A stretch of DNA of 64,000 nt from an uncultured Clostridia bacterium (GCA_944381075.1 CALWJT010000023.1:43474-107473); one strand, 5' to 3'. Counted from the first letter of the stretch, positions 53,819-62,914 are shown. Notes: generated from the letters alone by a model not told the origin. Translations and numbers: made by a program.

Positions 53819-54031
53819 ATGATGCCTCTGGTTTTTGCTGAAAACGGAGAAGAAAATATCATCAAGAAGGTCGGCGGCACGCCGGAAACGAAAAAGCATC
53901 TCGAGGATTTGGGCTTCGTGCCGGGCGGGGCGGTGACGGTGGTCACGACGGTCGGCGGGAATCTGATCGTGAATATCAAGGAATCCCGCGTCGCCATCAG
54001 CAGGGAAATGGCGAGCAAGATCATGATTTGA
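53819..54031 (+). CDS. feoA: FeoA domain protein (first copy)
   Basis: Protein of 70 aa from the ATG at 53819; ATGs at 53813 and 53822 are also in frame, but the first is too close to GGGAGG. The SH3-like fold shows as 'KHLEDLGFVPGGAVTVVTTVGGNLIVNIKESRVAISREMASKIMI'. FeoA proteins bind the cytoplasmic part of FeoB and support Fe2+ uptake. A second feoA follows 96 bp later. Confidence 0.9.
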   Translation: MMPLVFAENGEENIIKKVGGTPETKKHLEDLGFVPGGAVTVVTTVGGNLIVNIKESRVAISREMASKIMI

Positions 54032-54127
54032 GCCTGCGCGAGACAGGCGTTTGCCCTTGAAGGGCGGTGAAGTCGAACGGGACGAGGACTCGTCCTTATA
54101 AGTATAGAGGAAGGAGGAGGCAGAGCG

Positions 54128-54349
54128 ATGAAAACTCTGAAGCAGGCGAAGGTCGGCGAAACCGTAAAGGTCGTGAAGCTTTACGGCGAGGGCCCGGTCA
54201 AAAGACGGATCATGGATATGGGGATCACGAAGGGCGTCGAGGTGTATGTGCGGAAGGTCGCACCGCTGGGAGACCCGATCGAGATCACCGTGCGGGGATA
54301 TGAGCTTTCCATTCGGAAAGCGGACGCGGATATGATCGAGGTGGAATGA
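54128..54349 (+). CDS. feoA: FeoA domain protein (second copy)
   Basis: Protein of 73 aa, ATG at 54128 after GGAGGAGGCAG. 'KTLKQAKVGETVKVVKLYGEGPVKRRIMDMGITKGVEVYVRK' and 'PIEITVRGYELSIRKADADMIEVE' give the complete FeoA SH3-like fold. It is closer to classical FeoA than the first copy. Between it and feoB (75 bp) lies a third operator box. Confidence 0.93.
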   Translation: MKTLKQAKVGETVKVVKLYGEGPVKRRIMDMGITKGVEVYVRKVAPLGDPIEITVRGYELSIRKADADMIEVE

Positions 54350-54388
54350 GGTCAAAAAGGGCATGAGAGAGTGTCCTTGTCAGATTGA

Positions 54389-54404
54389 GTTAGAAAAAGC
54401 TAAC
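54389..54404 (+). promoter_or_regulatory. DtxR-type box 3 upstream of feoB
   Basis: GTTAG-AAAAAG-CTAAC, identical in arms and spacing to boxes 1 and 2. A weak -35-like TTGTCA lies at 54378-54383, so an internal iron-regulated promoter for feoB is possible. Confidence 0.75.
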
Positions 54405-54423
54405 CTTGAAAAGGAGAACGGCT

Positions 54424-56931
54424 ATGGATAAAAAGCAGATCAAGATTGCCCTTGCGGGCAATCCGAACAGCGGCAAAACGACGCTGTTCAATGCGCTGAC
54501 CGGTTCCAATCAGTTCGTCGGAAACTGGCCGGGCGTCACGGTGGAGAAAAAGGAAGGAAAGCTCAAAAAGCATGACGGCGTCATCGTGATGGACCTTCCC
54601 GGCATCTACTCCCTGTCTCCGTATACGCTGGAGGAGGTCGTGGCGAGAAATTACCTCATCGGCGAACGTCCGGACGCGATCCTCAACATCGTGGACGGTA
54701 CGAACCTTGAGCGCAATCTCTATCTTACGACGCAGCTTACGGAGCTCGGCATTCCGGTCGTGGTCGCCATCAACATGATGGATGTCGTGAGAAAAAGCGG
54801 CGATAAGATCGATATCGCAGAGCTTTCCCGCCAGCTCGGGTGTCAGGTCATGGAGATCTCCGCGCTGAAGGGCACGGGCATCGAGGAGGCGGCAGAAGCC
54901 GCGGTCGAAGCGGCGGAAAACGGGAAAACCGTTCCGCAGCACAGCTTTTCCGGCGTAGTGGAGCACGCGCTCGCTCACATCGAGGAGGCTGCCGTACATA
55001 ATATGCCGGAGGAGCAGCAGCGCTGGTACGCCATCAAGATCTTTGAGCGCGACGATAAGGTCTTAGAGCAGCTCAAGCTGCCGGAGGAAGTCGCCGCACA
55101 TATCGAAAAGGATATTCAGGCGGCGGAAAAGGAGCTGGACGACGATGCGGAAAGCATCATTACGAATGAAAGATATGTCTATATCGCATCCGTCATCAAG
55201 AGCTGCTATAAGAAAAAAAGCAAGGGCAAGCTTTCGGTTTCCGACAAGATCGACCGCGTGGTGACCAACCGCTTTGCAGCGCTTCCGATCTTTGCTGTCA
55301 TCATGTTTATCGTCTATTTTGTTTCCGTGACGACGGTCGGGACCTTTGCAACGGATTGGGCCAACGACGGCGTGTTCGGAGAAGGCTGGCATCTTTTCGG
55401 CATCGGCAGCTCTGCCGCTGAGGAGGCGTCGGGCGAATATGCGGACGCTCTGAACGCGGCGGGCGCATTTGTGGATTTGGATCCCGAAGCGGAAGGCTTT
55501 GATGCGGCGGCAGCGCTCGCGGAGCTGAAAGCGTTTGCGCCGTCCTCCGAGAATGCGGCAGGGACCGTTACCGTTGTGGATGAGGAGACGCTTGCGGAAA
55601 CCGATATGACGGTCTATTATTCCTCGATCCCCGATGCGGAAAAGGGAAAGGAAAACGTCCTTCAGACAACGTATCTTGAAGCGGTCGCTTACTTTGAAAG
55701 CGCCGGCTTTGCGGCGCCGGACCCTGCCGATTACGGCGTATGGGTGCCGGGCATCCCGGTGCTGATCGAAAACGGCTTGGATTCCATCGGCTGCGTGGAC
55801 TGGCTCAAGGGCCTCATTCTCGACGGTATCGTCGCGGGACTGGGTGCGGTCCTCGGCTTTGTGCCGCAGATCTTCGTACTCTTCATTTTCCTGGCGTTCC
55901 TTGAGTCCTGCGGCTATATGGCCAGAATCGCCTTCGTCATGGACCGGATTTTCCGCAAATTCGGGCTTTCCGGCAAATCCTTTATCCCGATCCTGATCGG
56001 AACGGGCTGCGGCGTCCCCGGGATCATGGCCTCGCGCACGATCGAAAATGTCCGCGACAGGCGCATGACGATCATGACGACGACCTTCATCCCCTGCGGC
56101 GCGAAGCTGCCCTTTATCGCGATGATCGCGGGCGCTATTTTCGGCGGGTCTCCGTGGATCGCGCCGGCCGCCTACTTCATCGGCATGGCGGCGATCATCT
56201 GCTCCGGCATCATTCTGAAAAAGACAAAGCTGTTTTCCGGCGATCCCGCTCCGTTTGTGATGGAGCTGCCTGCTTATCACTGGCCTACGGTCGGCAACGT
56301 GCTGCGCAGCATGTGGGAGCGCGGCTGGTCGTTCATCAAGAAGGCGGGGACCATCATCCTTCTTTCGACCATCGTCATCTGGTTTGCGACCTATTTCGGC
56401 GTTGTGGACGGCACCTTCCGCATGCTGGCCGAGGATGAGATCGATCACAGCATCCTTGCGGTCATCGGCAATGCGCTCGCGTGGATCTTCATCCCTCTCG
56501 GCTGGGGGAACTGGCAGGCAACGGTGGCATCGGTCACAGGGCTTGTGGCAAAGGAAAACATCGTCGGTACGCTCGGGATTCTGTTCGGCGGCGGAGAAGG
56601 CTCGGTCTATGCGAATATCGCCGGCGCGTTCACGGCGCTCAGCGGCTTTACGTTCCTCACGTTCAATCTGCTCTGCGCACCTTGCTTTGCGGCAATGGGA
56701 GCAATCAAGAGAGAAATGAATAGCGGCAAATGGACGGCGTTCGCCATCGGATATCAGTGCGTATTCGCCTATGCCGTATCGCTTGTCATCTACCAGCTCG
56801 GTCTGCTCTTTACGGGCTCCGGCAATGTCATAGGTTCCATTGCGGCATTCCTGCTGGTGGCGCTCTTTGTCTACCTGCTCGTTCGTCCCTACAAGGAGAA
56901 GAGCAAGCCGGACGTCAAGGTGAAAATTTAA
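54424..56931 (+). CDS. feoB: Ferrous iron transporter FeoB
   Basis: Protein of 835 aa from the ATG at 54424 (AAAAGGAGAACG upstream). The G domain has GNPNSGKTT (P-loop), 'VMDLPGIYSLSPYT' (G3) and 'VVVAINMMDVV' (G4). A helical regulatory segment follows, then the membrane core with two gate repeats, 'GCGVPGIMASRTI' and 'CFAAMGAIKREM', around the Cys-containing helices. Between the first membrane helix and 'GAVLGFVPQIFVLF' is an acidic, Ala-rich stretch of about 135 residues (residues about 319-456), some 90 more than in E. coli FeoB. It imports Fe2+. Confidence 0.96.
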   Translation: MDKKQIKIALAGNPNSGKTTLFNALTGSNQFVGNWPGVTVEKKEGKLKKHDGVIVMDLPGIYSLSPYTLEEVVARNYLIGERPDAILNIVDGTNLERNLYLTTQLTELGIPVVVAINMMDVVRKSGDKIDIAELSRQLGCQVMEISALKGTGIEEAAEAAVEAAENGKTVPQHSFSGVVEHALAHIEEAAVHNMPEEQQRWYAIKIFERDDKVLEQLKLPEEVAAHIEKDIQAAEKELDDDAESIITNERYVYIASVIKSCYKKKSKGKLSVSDKIDRVVTNRFAALPIFAVIMFIVYFVSVTTVGTFATDWANDGVFGEGWHLFGIGSSAAEEASGEYADALNAAGAFVDLDPEAEGFDAAAALAELKAFAPSSENAAGTVTVVDEETLAETDMTVYYSSIPDAEKGKENVLQTTYLEAVAYFESAGFAAPDPADYGVWVPGIPVLIENGLDSIGCVDWLKGLILDGIVAGLGAVLGFVPQIFVLFIFLAFLESCGYMARIAFVMDRIFRKFGLSGKSFIPILIGTGCGVPGIMASRTIENVRDRRMTIMTTTFIPCGAKLPFIAMIAGAIFGGSPWIAPAAYFIGMAAIICSGIILKKTKLFSGDPAPFVMELPAYHWPTVGNVLRSMWERGWSFIKKAGTIILLSTIVIWFATYFGVVDGTFRMLAEDEIDHSILAVIGNALAWIFIPLGWGNWQATVASVTGLVAKENIVGTLGILFGGGEGSVYANIAGAFTALSGFTFLTFNLLCAPCFAAMGAIKREMNSGKWTAFAIGYQCVFAYAVSLVIYQLGLLFTGSGNVIGSIAAFLLVALFVYLLVRPYKEKSKPDVKVKI

Positions 56932-56948
56932 CCGAAAGGAGGGATTTC

Positions 56949-57119
56949 ATGATCTCGTTCCTTGTCAGCAACTGGGGAAGCATCCTCGTCCTTCTTGTGC
57001 TTGCCGCGGCGGTGACGGCGATTGTCGTGAAGCTGAGGAGGGACAAAAAGAAGGGAAGATCCTCCTGCGGATGCGGTTGTGCAAATTGTCCTTCTCACGG
57101 CATGTGTCATAAAAAATAG
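56949..57119 (+). CDS. FeoB-associated Cys-rich membrane protein
   Basis: Protein of 56 aa, ATG at 56949 after AAAGGAGGG, 17 bp from feoB. One N-terminal membrane helix ('SILVLLVLAAAVTAIVV'), a basic stretch (KLRRDKKKGR) and a C-terminal CGCGCANCPSHGMC cluster. This is the usual small partner of Gram-positive FeoB; the cysteines may bind iron at the cytoplasmic exit. Confidence 0.93.
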   Translation: MISFLVSNWGSILVLLVLAAAVTAIVVKLRRDKKKGRSSCGCGCANCPSHGMCHKK

Positions 57120-57123
57120 CATC

Positions 57124-57160
57124 CCAAAAAGGTCCGGCGCATCGCGCCGGACCTTTTTGG
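57124..57160 (+). terminator. feo operon terminator
   Basis: CCAAAAAGGTCCGGCGC and its complement, 17 bp, with an ATC loop and TTTTT in the distal arm. Confidence 0.9.
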
Positions 57161-57198
57161 ATCCGGCAAACACACGCCGCGTTTTTCCGCATGCCGTC

Positions 57199-57227
57199 TT
57201 GACTTTGCCGGATGTTTACGATATAAT
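57199..57227 (+). promoter_or_regulatory. Promoter of the GH36-like/GH130 pair
   Basis: TTGACT (57199-57204), 17-bp spacer, perfect TATAAT (57222-57227). A start site near 57234 favours the ATG at 57272 over the one at 57245. Confidence 0.85.
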
Positions 57228-57271
57228 CAAAAAAGGTCCGTTCAATGGACGATGGAAAGGACATTCCCGAT

Positions 57272-58942
57272 ATGATAAGCGAAGAAATCCGTGTTGTTCG
57301 GAAGCGTTTTTCCATAACGCTGCATCCTGACCGCTTTGATCTCGATGTATATGGTTCCCGCTTTTTTTCATTTTCTCCCGTGAGCGCCGTTTCCCTTAAG
57401 GGGAAAAAGGACGTCGAGAGCGCGGAGCCCTTGTCGCTGCGATGTTCGGAGCAGGGGGAGGAGATGACGGCGGTCTGGACGTCGGGCAGCAGCCTCTGGA
57501 AAAAGAAAGAATACCGCTTGCGGATCGGAGAGGACTCCTTTTTCTATACGGTGAGCGTCTCCGGCGCCGGCGCGCCGTGGGATGTGGATTATTTTTCCGG
57601 CGCCGCGCTTGCGGAAAAGGCCGGCGGCTGGTATGAGACCTCGGAATATCTGCTGACGCAGCCGCGTGCCGGGATCGAAAATCATATTTTCTCCATGGCA
57701 GAGGACAACAAGATTGCGATGCAGCTCATGGTCCCGCCTCCGCTTTGCTTCCCTTTTCGGAAGGAGGGAGCGCGCGGATGGCTCGGTATCGGACTCGCCG
57801 CCGAGGATGGCTCTTATGCTTTCGACGGCTTTTCTTACCGGAATATAAACGGCAGAGCGCGCTTTTTGACGGAGCTGTACGGAGCGCTGAAGGCGGATGG
57901 CGTGTGGACGGCGCCGGGAATTTTCGGATGCGCTGCAGACGACGAATGGGAAGTGCTGAGCGGCTATGCCGCATGGCATTATCGGAATGGCTGCCATGCG
58001 AGCGGTTATCCGCGTGCGCGCTGGTGGTACGGTCCGTTTTTCTGCGGCTGGGGCGAGCAGGCCATTCTAAAATGGAAATATCATACGGACATTTACGGCG
58101 CAGCCTCGCAGGCAGCCTACACGGAGATGTCCCTGCATCTCGATGCGCTGGACCTTCATCCGACCGCCATCATCCTCGATGATAAGTGGCAGGAAGCATA
58201 CGGAACGTTTTTGCCGGATCCGAAAAAATGGCCGGATCTGCGCGGATTTGCGGATCATGAGCATGAAAAAGGGCGCCGAGTGCTGCTTTGGTACCGCTGC
58301 TGGTCCCCGGAGGGGCTCGATCCGGAGGAGTGCATGTTAAAGGACGGAGAGCCGGTGGCCGGCGATCCGACCAATCCGCGGTTTATCGAGCGGATCGAAC
58401 GCACAGTGCGCACGCTGCTCTCTGACGAGGCGGACGGCTTTGGATGCGACGGCTTTAAGATCGATTTTGCGGACTGCGTTCCGGTGGGCGATGGCCTTTC
58501 GACATGGGAGGCCGGCGTGCGCGGCATCGAGCTTGTCAAGCGTCTTGTGGGGCTGATTTACGGAGCCGCGAAAAAAACGAAGGCGGACGCTTTGGTGAGC
58601 TGCAGCGGGTGCCATCCCTATTTTGCGGACGTGACCGACATGGCAAGGCTGCACGACTATGATCTGCGCCTGCGCAGCGTCGAGCGCTGTATGTCGTTCC
58701 GTCAGAGGCTATACCGCATCATGCTGCCGGACGCGCTCATCGATACGGATTTCCCGTCGTTCGCCGGCCATGAGGAATCGATGAAATATCTGCGGTACGC
58801 TCCCGCCCTCGGTGTGCCGGACCTGTATCGCCTGTCCGATACGGGCGAGTGCCGTTTTACGGAAGAGGACTTTGCACAGGTAAGAGCGATCTGGGCCGAA
58901 TATGCGGAACAGATCTCAAAATTATACGAAAAAAATCCGTGA
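57272..58942 (+). CDS. GH36/GH27-like glycoside hydrolase
   Basis: Protein of 556 aa; I chose the ATG at 57272, since 57245 lies only about 11 bases from the predicted transcription start. The N-terminal 230 residues form a beta-sandwich. The TIM barrel has 'ARWWYGPFFCGWGEQ', 'PTAIILDDKWQEAYG' (residues about 297-311), 'GRRVLLWYRCWSPEGL' and 'GFGCDGFKIDFADC' (about 390-404), where K-x-D carries the expected nucleophile of alpha-galactosidase-like enzymes. There is no signal peptide, so the substrate is intracellular. It lies 24 bp before a GH130 gene, suggesting a pathway that trims and then phosphorolyses an oligosaccharide. Confidence 0.78.
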   Translation: MISEEIRVVRKRFSITLHPDRFDLDVYGSRFFSFSPVSAVSLKGKKDVESAEPLSLRCSEQGEEMTAVWTSGSSLWKKKEYRLRIGEDSFFYTVSVSGAGAPWDVDYFSGAALAEKAGGWYETSEYLLTQPRAGIENHIFSMAEDNKIAMQLMVPPPLCFPFRKEGARGWLGIGLAAEDGSYAFDGFSYRNINGRARFLTELYGALKADGVWTAPGIFGCAADDEWEVLSGYAAWHYRNGCHASGYPRARWWYGPFFCGWGEQAILKWKYHTDIYGAASQAAYTEMSLHLDALDLHPTAIILDDKWQEAYGTFLPDPKKWPDLRGFADHEHEKGRRVLLWYRCWSPEGLDPEECMLKDGEPVAGDPTNPRFIERIERTVRTLLSDEADGFGCDGFKIDFADCVPVGDGLSTWEAGVRGIELVKRLVGLIYGAAKKTKADALVSCSGCHPYFADVTDMARLHDYDLRLRSVERCMSFRQRLYRIMLPDALIDTDFPSFAGHEESMKYLRYAPALGVPDLYRLSDTGECRFTEEDFAQVRAIWAEYAEQISKLYEKNP

Positions 58943-58966
58943 TATACGGAATCGGAGGTAAATTCT

Positions 58967-59965
58967 ATGCCAAAAATGCAGCCTGAGGTATTCTCAAGTC
59001 CGGTCATCCACCGCTACAATGGCGGCGAGCCGGTTCTCTCGAAAAAGGACATCCCCTATGCGGCCGATTGTATTTTCAACGCCGGCGTCGCCAAGTTCGG
59101 CGGGAAATATGTCATGGTGTTCCGCGACGATTATGAGCGCGCGCCGTGGGGCGGCTGCCGCCATATCGTGGTCGGCATCGCGTTCAGCGACGACGGCAAG
59201 CACTGGGACGTTCGGAAAACGCCGTTTATGACGCCGGAGACGCTTCAGGACCCCGATGTGCTGCGCGTCTATGACCCGCGCCTTACGGTCATCGACGGAC
59301 GCTGCTATGTCTGCTTTGCTGTTGATACGAAGCACGGCCTGCGCGGCGGCATCGCCGTGACGGACGATTTTGAAAAGATCGAGGTCCTTTCGCTCACGGT
59401 TCCGGACAACCGCAATATGGTGCTGTTCCCGGAAAAGGTGGGCGGCATGTACGTGCGTCTGGAGCGTCCGATGCCGGTCTATTCGAGAAACGGCAAGGAC
59501 CGGTTCGATATTTGGCTTTCAAAGTCGCCGGATCTGCGCTTCTGGGGGGAATCAAAGCTTGTCATGGGCGTGGAGGACGTTCCGTTCGCCAACGATAAGA
59601 TCGGACCCGGCGCGCCTCCTATCAAAACGGAAAAGGGCTGGCTCACGCTCTTCCATGCGGTGCATCGCGACGATACGCGCGGCAAGCATGGCTGGGAGGA
59701 AAGATGGACCAAATGCTACCATGCCGGCATCATGCTGCTGGACCTTGAGGACCCGTCCAAGATCATCGGAAAGTCCGACGTTCCTCTGATTGCGCCGGAA
59801 ACCTTCTGGGAGACGGAAGAGGGGATGCGCACCAATGTCATTTTCCCTGGCGGCATGATCCTTGAGGACAGCGGCGAAGTGAAGGTCTATTACGGCGCGT
59901 CGGATACGGTCGAGTGCCTTGCGACGGCGGATGTTGGCGACCTGCTTTCCCTTGTGACAAAATAA
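58967..59965 (+). CDS. GH130 family glycoside phosphorylase/hydrolase
   Basis: Protein of 332 aa, ATG at 58967 after CGGAGGTAAA. The five-bladed propeller pattern of GH130 is clear: 'FNAGVAKFGGKYVMVFRDDYER', 'DPDVLRVYDPRLTVIDGRCYVCFA', 'RPMPVYSRNGKDRFDIWLSKSPDLRFWGE', 'IGPGAPPIKTEKGWLTLFHAVHR' and 'GGMILEDSGEVKVYYGASDTVECLATA'. Known members phosphorolyse beta-1,2- or beta-1,4-linked mannosides to mannose-1-phosphate. The basic phosphate-site residues cannot be verified without a structure. Confidence 0.9.
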   Translation: MPKMQPEVFSSPVIHRYNGGEPVLSKKDIPYAADCIFNAGVAKFGGKYVMVFRDDYERAPWGGCRHIVVGIAFSDDGKHWDVRKTPFMTPETLQDPDVLRVYDPRLTVIDGRCYVCFAVDTKHGLRGGIAVTDDFEKIEVLSLTVPDNRNMVLFPEKVGGMYVRLERPMPVYSRNGKDRFDIWLSKSPDLRFWGESKLVMGVEDVPFANDKIGPGAPPIKTEKGWLTLFHAVHRDDTRGKHGWEERWTKCYHAGIMLLDLEDPSKIIGKSDVPLIAPETFWETEEGMRTNVIFPGGMILEDSGEVKVYYGASDTVECLATADVGDLLSLVTK

Positions 59966-59970
59966 AAAAG

Positions 59971-60011
59971 GAAAACAAAAATACGGAGCCATCTCCGTAT
60001 TTTTGTTTTTC
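59971..60011. terminator. Bidirectional terminator between GH130 and the spoVB-like gene
   Basis: GAAAACAAAAATACGGAG and its complement around a CCAT loop, with T-tracts on both strands. Confidence 0.88.
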
Positions 60012-60013
60012 CC

Positions 60014-61597
60014 TTATGTTTTTTGAACCGCGTGCGCAGGCTTGGGGTCCTTGAGGATGCTTTTCAGCCATGCCGTGTCCTCTTTTGTCAATCCCTGTGT
60101 GGTCCTGAGCAGGATCAGATAGAAGAGAAGAGAGAGAAGAATGCCGACGACCGTGACTGCAAGATAGCTAAGAGAGGCGGGAAGCGCAAGCCTTACGGCG
60201 AGCGTCGCAAGAGAGGTCGCGCCGACGATACATACGACAGGAGAGAGAATCGCCCGGCAAAGCGGGATCTTGACGCCGGTCACGGTGAGCAGCCGGTTCA
60301 AGCTGAAGGCGAGATTGACGAGCTCGGTTAAAAATACGCAGATGACATAGCCGTAGATTCCGATTTTCGGCATCAGGGTCCATACGAGAAGCACGCTCAT
60401 CGAGGCGTCGATGATGTTATAGATCATGGAATTGAATTGCTGTCCCAGTCCCTTGAGCATGCCGTCCACCGCCGTGTCAAGATACATGACGGGAATAAGC
60501 GAAGCGAAGATCCCGATATATTTTGCGGCCTCTTCGCTGCCGTATACCAGCAGTCCCAAGGGCCTTGCAAAGCAGAGGAAGATCCCTGCCGTCCCGATGC
60601 CGAAAAGCAGGGAAAAGCAAAGCGCGCGCTTTACGATATAGCAGATATGCTTGTTGCCGCGGACGTTCCCGTACTTGGCGGCAAGCTCGGAAAGCTCCGG
60701 TACGATGAGACCGGCGAAGGTCGAGCAGACCGCGGAGGGGAACAGGATGAGGGGGAATACCATCCCGTGTATGGTCCCGTAGGAGGCAAGCGCCGTCTGA
60801 TAGTCGGAGCCGTGCCGCCGCAGTCCGATGGGGATCAGAATATGCTCGATGGTCACAAGTCCCGAGCGAAGATAGGAGGAAAGCGCGATCGGCAGGGAAA
60901 TGGAGAGCATCCGGCGCTTCATATCCGGCTGAAGGGTTCCCTTGTCCGCTTGGATATGCCGTTTTTTGTCGACGAGATAGAAGATGAGAAGATAGAAGAA
61001 CGACAGTCCCTCCGCGGCGGCGGTGCCGACGACAAGAGCGAGGCAGGCGTATTCCGTACCACGCGGCGCGATGGCGATAAGCAGGCTTACGGTGATGAAA
61101 ATCTTGATAAACTGTTCGGCGATGCTTGCCGAAGCGTTTTTATATACGCGCCTTACCGCGTTGAAGTACCCTTGAAAGATGTTGGAAAGCGCGATGAACG
61201 GAAGGGCTATGGCGAGGATCCGCAGAGCAAGATAAGTGCGCGCGTCGCGCAGGATGTGGGCCGAGATAAAATCTGCGCCGAAGAACAGGAGGACGGAGGC
61301 CGTGCAGCCAAAGATCAAAGCGTAAGCGATGCAGTGCCGTACTGCCTGAATGGCGCCCTTCCCGTTGTTTTTCCCCAGCTCTTCGGAAACCAGCCGCATG
61401 ACGGCAAGGCTGATGCCGGAGGTGGCGAGGGTCACGGCAAACATATAGACGCTGGAAATCAGGGAAAAGAGCCCCATTCCCTCGGCGCCGATTTTCCCTG
61501 AGACGTAAGCGTTGAAAACAACGGAAATGCTTCTCATGAAAATGGTGGTCCCGCCGAGGATCAGCGCGTTCATAACAAATCGTTTTATTCGTTTCAT
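60014..61597 (-). CDS. SpoVB/polysaccharide flippase family protein
   Basis: Protein of 527 aa from the ATG at 61597 (GGGAG upstream). It has about 14 membrane helices. 'ILGGTTIFMRSISVVFNAYVSGKIGAEGMGLF' and 'ISLAVMRLVSEELGKN' are typical of the SpoVB/YtgP branch of the MOP flippases. SpoVB is needed for spore cortex synthesis in B. subtilis, where it probably flips lipid-linked precursors; other members act on vegetative polysaccharides. Together with gerAA-gerAB it supports an endospore-forming host. Confidence 0.85.
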   Translation of the reverse strand: MKRIKRFVMNALILGGTTIFMRSISVVFNAYVSGKIGAEGMGLFSLISSVYMFAVTLATSGISLAVMRLVSEELGKNNGKGAIQAVRHCIAYALIFGCTASVLLFFGADFISAHILRDARTYLALRILAIALPFIALSNIFQGYFNAVRRVYKNASASIAEQFIKIFITVSLLIAIAPRGTEYACLALVVGTAAAEGLSFFYLLIFYLVDKKRHIQADKGTLQPDMKRRMLSISLPIALSSYLRSGLVTIEHILIPIGLRRHGSDYQTALASYGTIHGMVFPLILFPSAVCSTFAGLIVPELSELAAKYGNVRGNKHICYIVKRALCFSLLFGIGTAGIFLCFARPLGLLVYGSEEAAKYIGIFASLIPVMYLDTAVDGMLKGLGQQFNSMIYNIIDASMSVLLVWTLMPKIGIYGYVICVFLTELVNLAFSLNRLLTVTGVKIPLCRAILSPVVCIVGATSLATLAVRLALPASLSYLAVTVVGILLSLLFYLILLRTTQGLTKEDTAWLKSILKDPKPAHAVQKT

Positions 61598-61754
61598 GGA
61601 TCTCCCGATTCTGCCGGACGCCTGCCCGTCTGCCGCGCGGCGGGCGGCTGCTATGGATATGGAAGGGAAGGCCGCGGCAGCGAAAAAATATACGTTTTCT
61701 ATCAAAATATATTCGATATCGGGTTATACTATTACAAAAAAGGAGGGCATGGGA

Positions 61755-62702
61755 ATGATAAAAGCCGGCAGAGATAAAAAATGGAAGCCTGCTTTGACAG
61801 ATGCGGGCTTCCTGCTTGCGAGCGGACTTCTTTTCGGCATGGCGTATAATATGTTTTTGATTCCGGGCGGGATCTTTATCGGAGGCGCCGGCGGACTTGC
61901 GACCGTCCTGAATTTGCTTTACGGCCTGCCGACCGGTACGATGATGCTTGTCATCAATGTTCCGCTTGTGCTTTTGTTCATGCATTTTTATGGCCTTCGG
62001 GCGAGCGTCAAGGGGATCGTCGGCATCGTCGTATCCTCGGTCTTTGTCGACCTGATCTCTCTGATTGGCCTGTTTCCCCCTGCATTTCCGGATCCTGAGG
62101 AAAATTCGCTGCTGTATGCGATTTTCGGCGGAATCACCATAGGCGCGGCGGTGGGACTGATGTTCGCCAGAGGCTATACGACGGGCGGCTCCGATCTTGC
62201 GGCCCTGCTCATCAAGCTGAAATTCGCAGGACTGCCCACCGCGAAGCTGATTCTTGCGATTGATGCTGCGGTCGTGATTTTCTCGGCGGTGGCATCGGGG
62301 AGCTATGTGTCGATTTTCTTCTCCTTCATCGCCATTTTTATGTCGTCTGCCGCGCTGGAATTCGTAAGCGGCGGCTTTGAACGCACAAGGCTTGCCTATA
62401 TTTTCTCGGACCATTATGCGGCGGTCGCCGATGCGCTCACGGAAAAGCTGGAGCGCGGCGTCACGGTCCTCGACGGCATGGGATGGTATACAAAGGAAAA
62501 AAAGAAGGTCGTCCTGTGCGTCGTAAAGAAAAATGAGATCTATGCGCTCAAGGCGCTGGTGAAATCGATCGATCCCGACGCTTTCATGATCCTCAGCGAA
62601 TCCACGGAGACCATCGGCGAGGGCTTCAAGCAGGGGGTCGGCGACGTTTCCATCGAACCGCGCCGGCAGCAGCGGAGGAAAGGACAAAAACGGAGGCGAT
62701 AG
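61755..62702 (+). CDS. YitT family membrane protein
   Basis: Protein of 315 aa from the ATG at 61755, seven bases after AGGAGGG; the ATG at 61749 is too close. The N-terminal half has about five membrane helices with 'IPGGIFIGGAGGLATVLNLLYGLPTG' and 'GLMFARGYTTGGSDLAALLIKLK', and the C-terminal soluble part is a DUF2179 domain ('ERGVTVLDGMGWYTKEKKKVVLCVVKKNEIYALKALVKSIDPDAF'). The molecular function of the family is not known. It is divergent from the spoVB-like gene and probably uses a promoter around TATACT at 61723. Confidence 0.88.
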   Translation: MIKAGRDKKWKPALTDAGFLLASGLLFGMAYNMFLIPGGIFIGGAGGLATVLNLLYGLPTGTMMLVINVPLVLLFMHFYGLRASVKGIVGIVVSSVFVDLISLIGLFPPAFPDPEENSLLYAIFGGITIGAAVGLMFARGYTTGGSDLAALLIKLKFAGLPTAKLILAIDAAVVIFSAVASGSYVSIFFSFIAIFMSSAALEFVSGGFERTRLAYIFSDHYAAVADALTEKLERGVTVLDGMGWYTKEKKKVVLCVVKKNEIYALKALVKSIDPDAFMILSESTETIGEGFKQGVGDVSIEPRRQQRRKGQKRRR

Positions 62703-62734
62703 CATCGCTTCGTCCTTTCGGGAAAGAACAAATA

Positions 62735-62770
62735 CTGCAAGGGGGACGGCGGGAGCCGTCTCCCTTGCAG
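62735..62770 (+). terminator. Hairpin after the yitT-like gene
   Basis: CTGCAAGGGGGACGGC, GGGA loop, GCCGTCTCCCTTGCAG; 16 pairs including one G-T. No T-tract follows. Confidence 0.6.
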
Positions 62771-62914
62771 GATAGGGGTTGGGGATTGTCATTGCTTTCC
62801 CCGCGCCATCCCGCACCGCGGAATTTTTACCGGTAAATTTTCTCCCGCACCGGTCAGTCTGCATCCTCCATACAGCGTACCTGTATCCGGCCATTTGCCC
62901 TGTCCGCCGCGCGC

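Noticed and set aside
61140-62894. A 584-codon minus-strand frame across yitT and the start of the spoVB-like gene
   Set aside because: It is a different frame from the spoVB-like gene, covers two real genes and has charged, repetitive composition without a recognisable domain.
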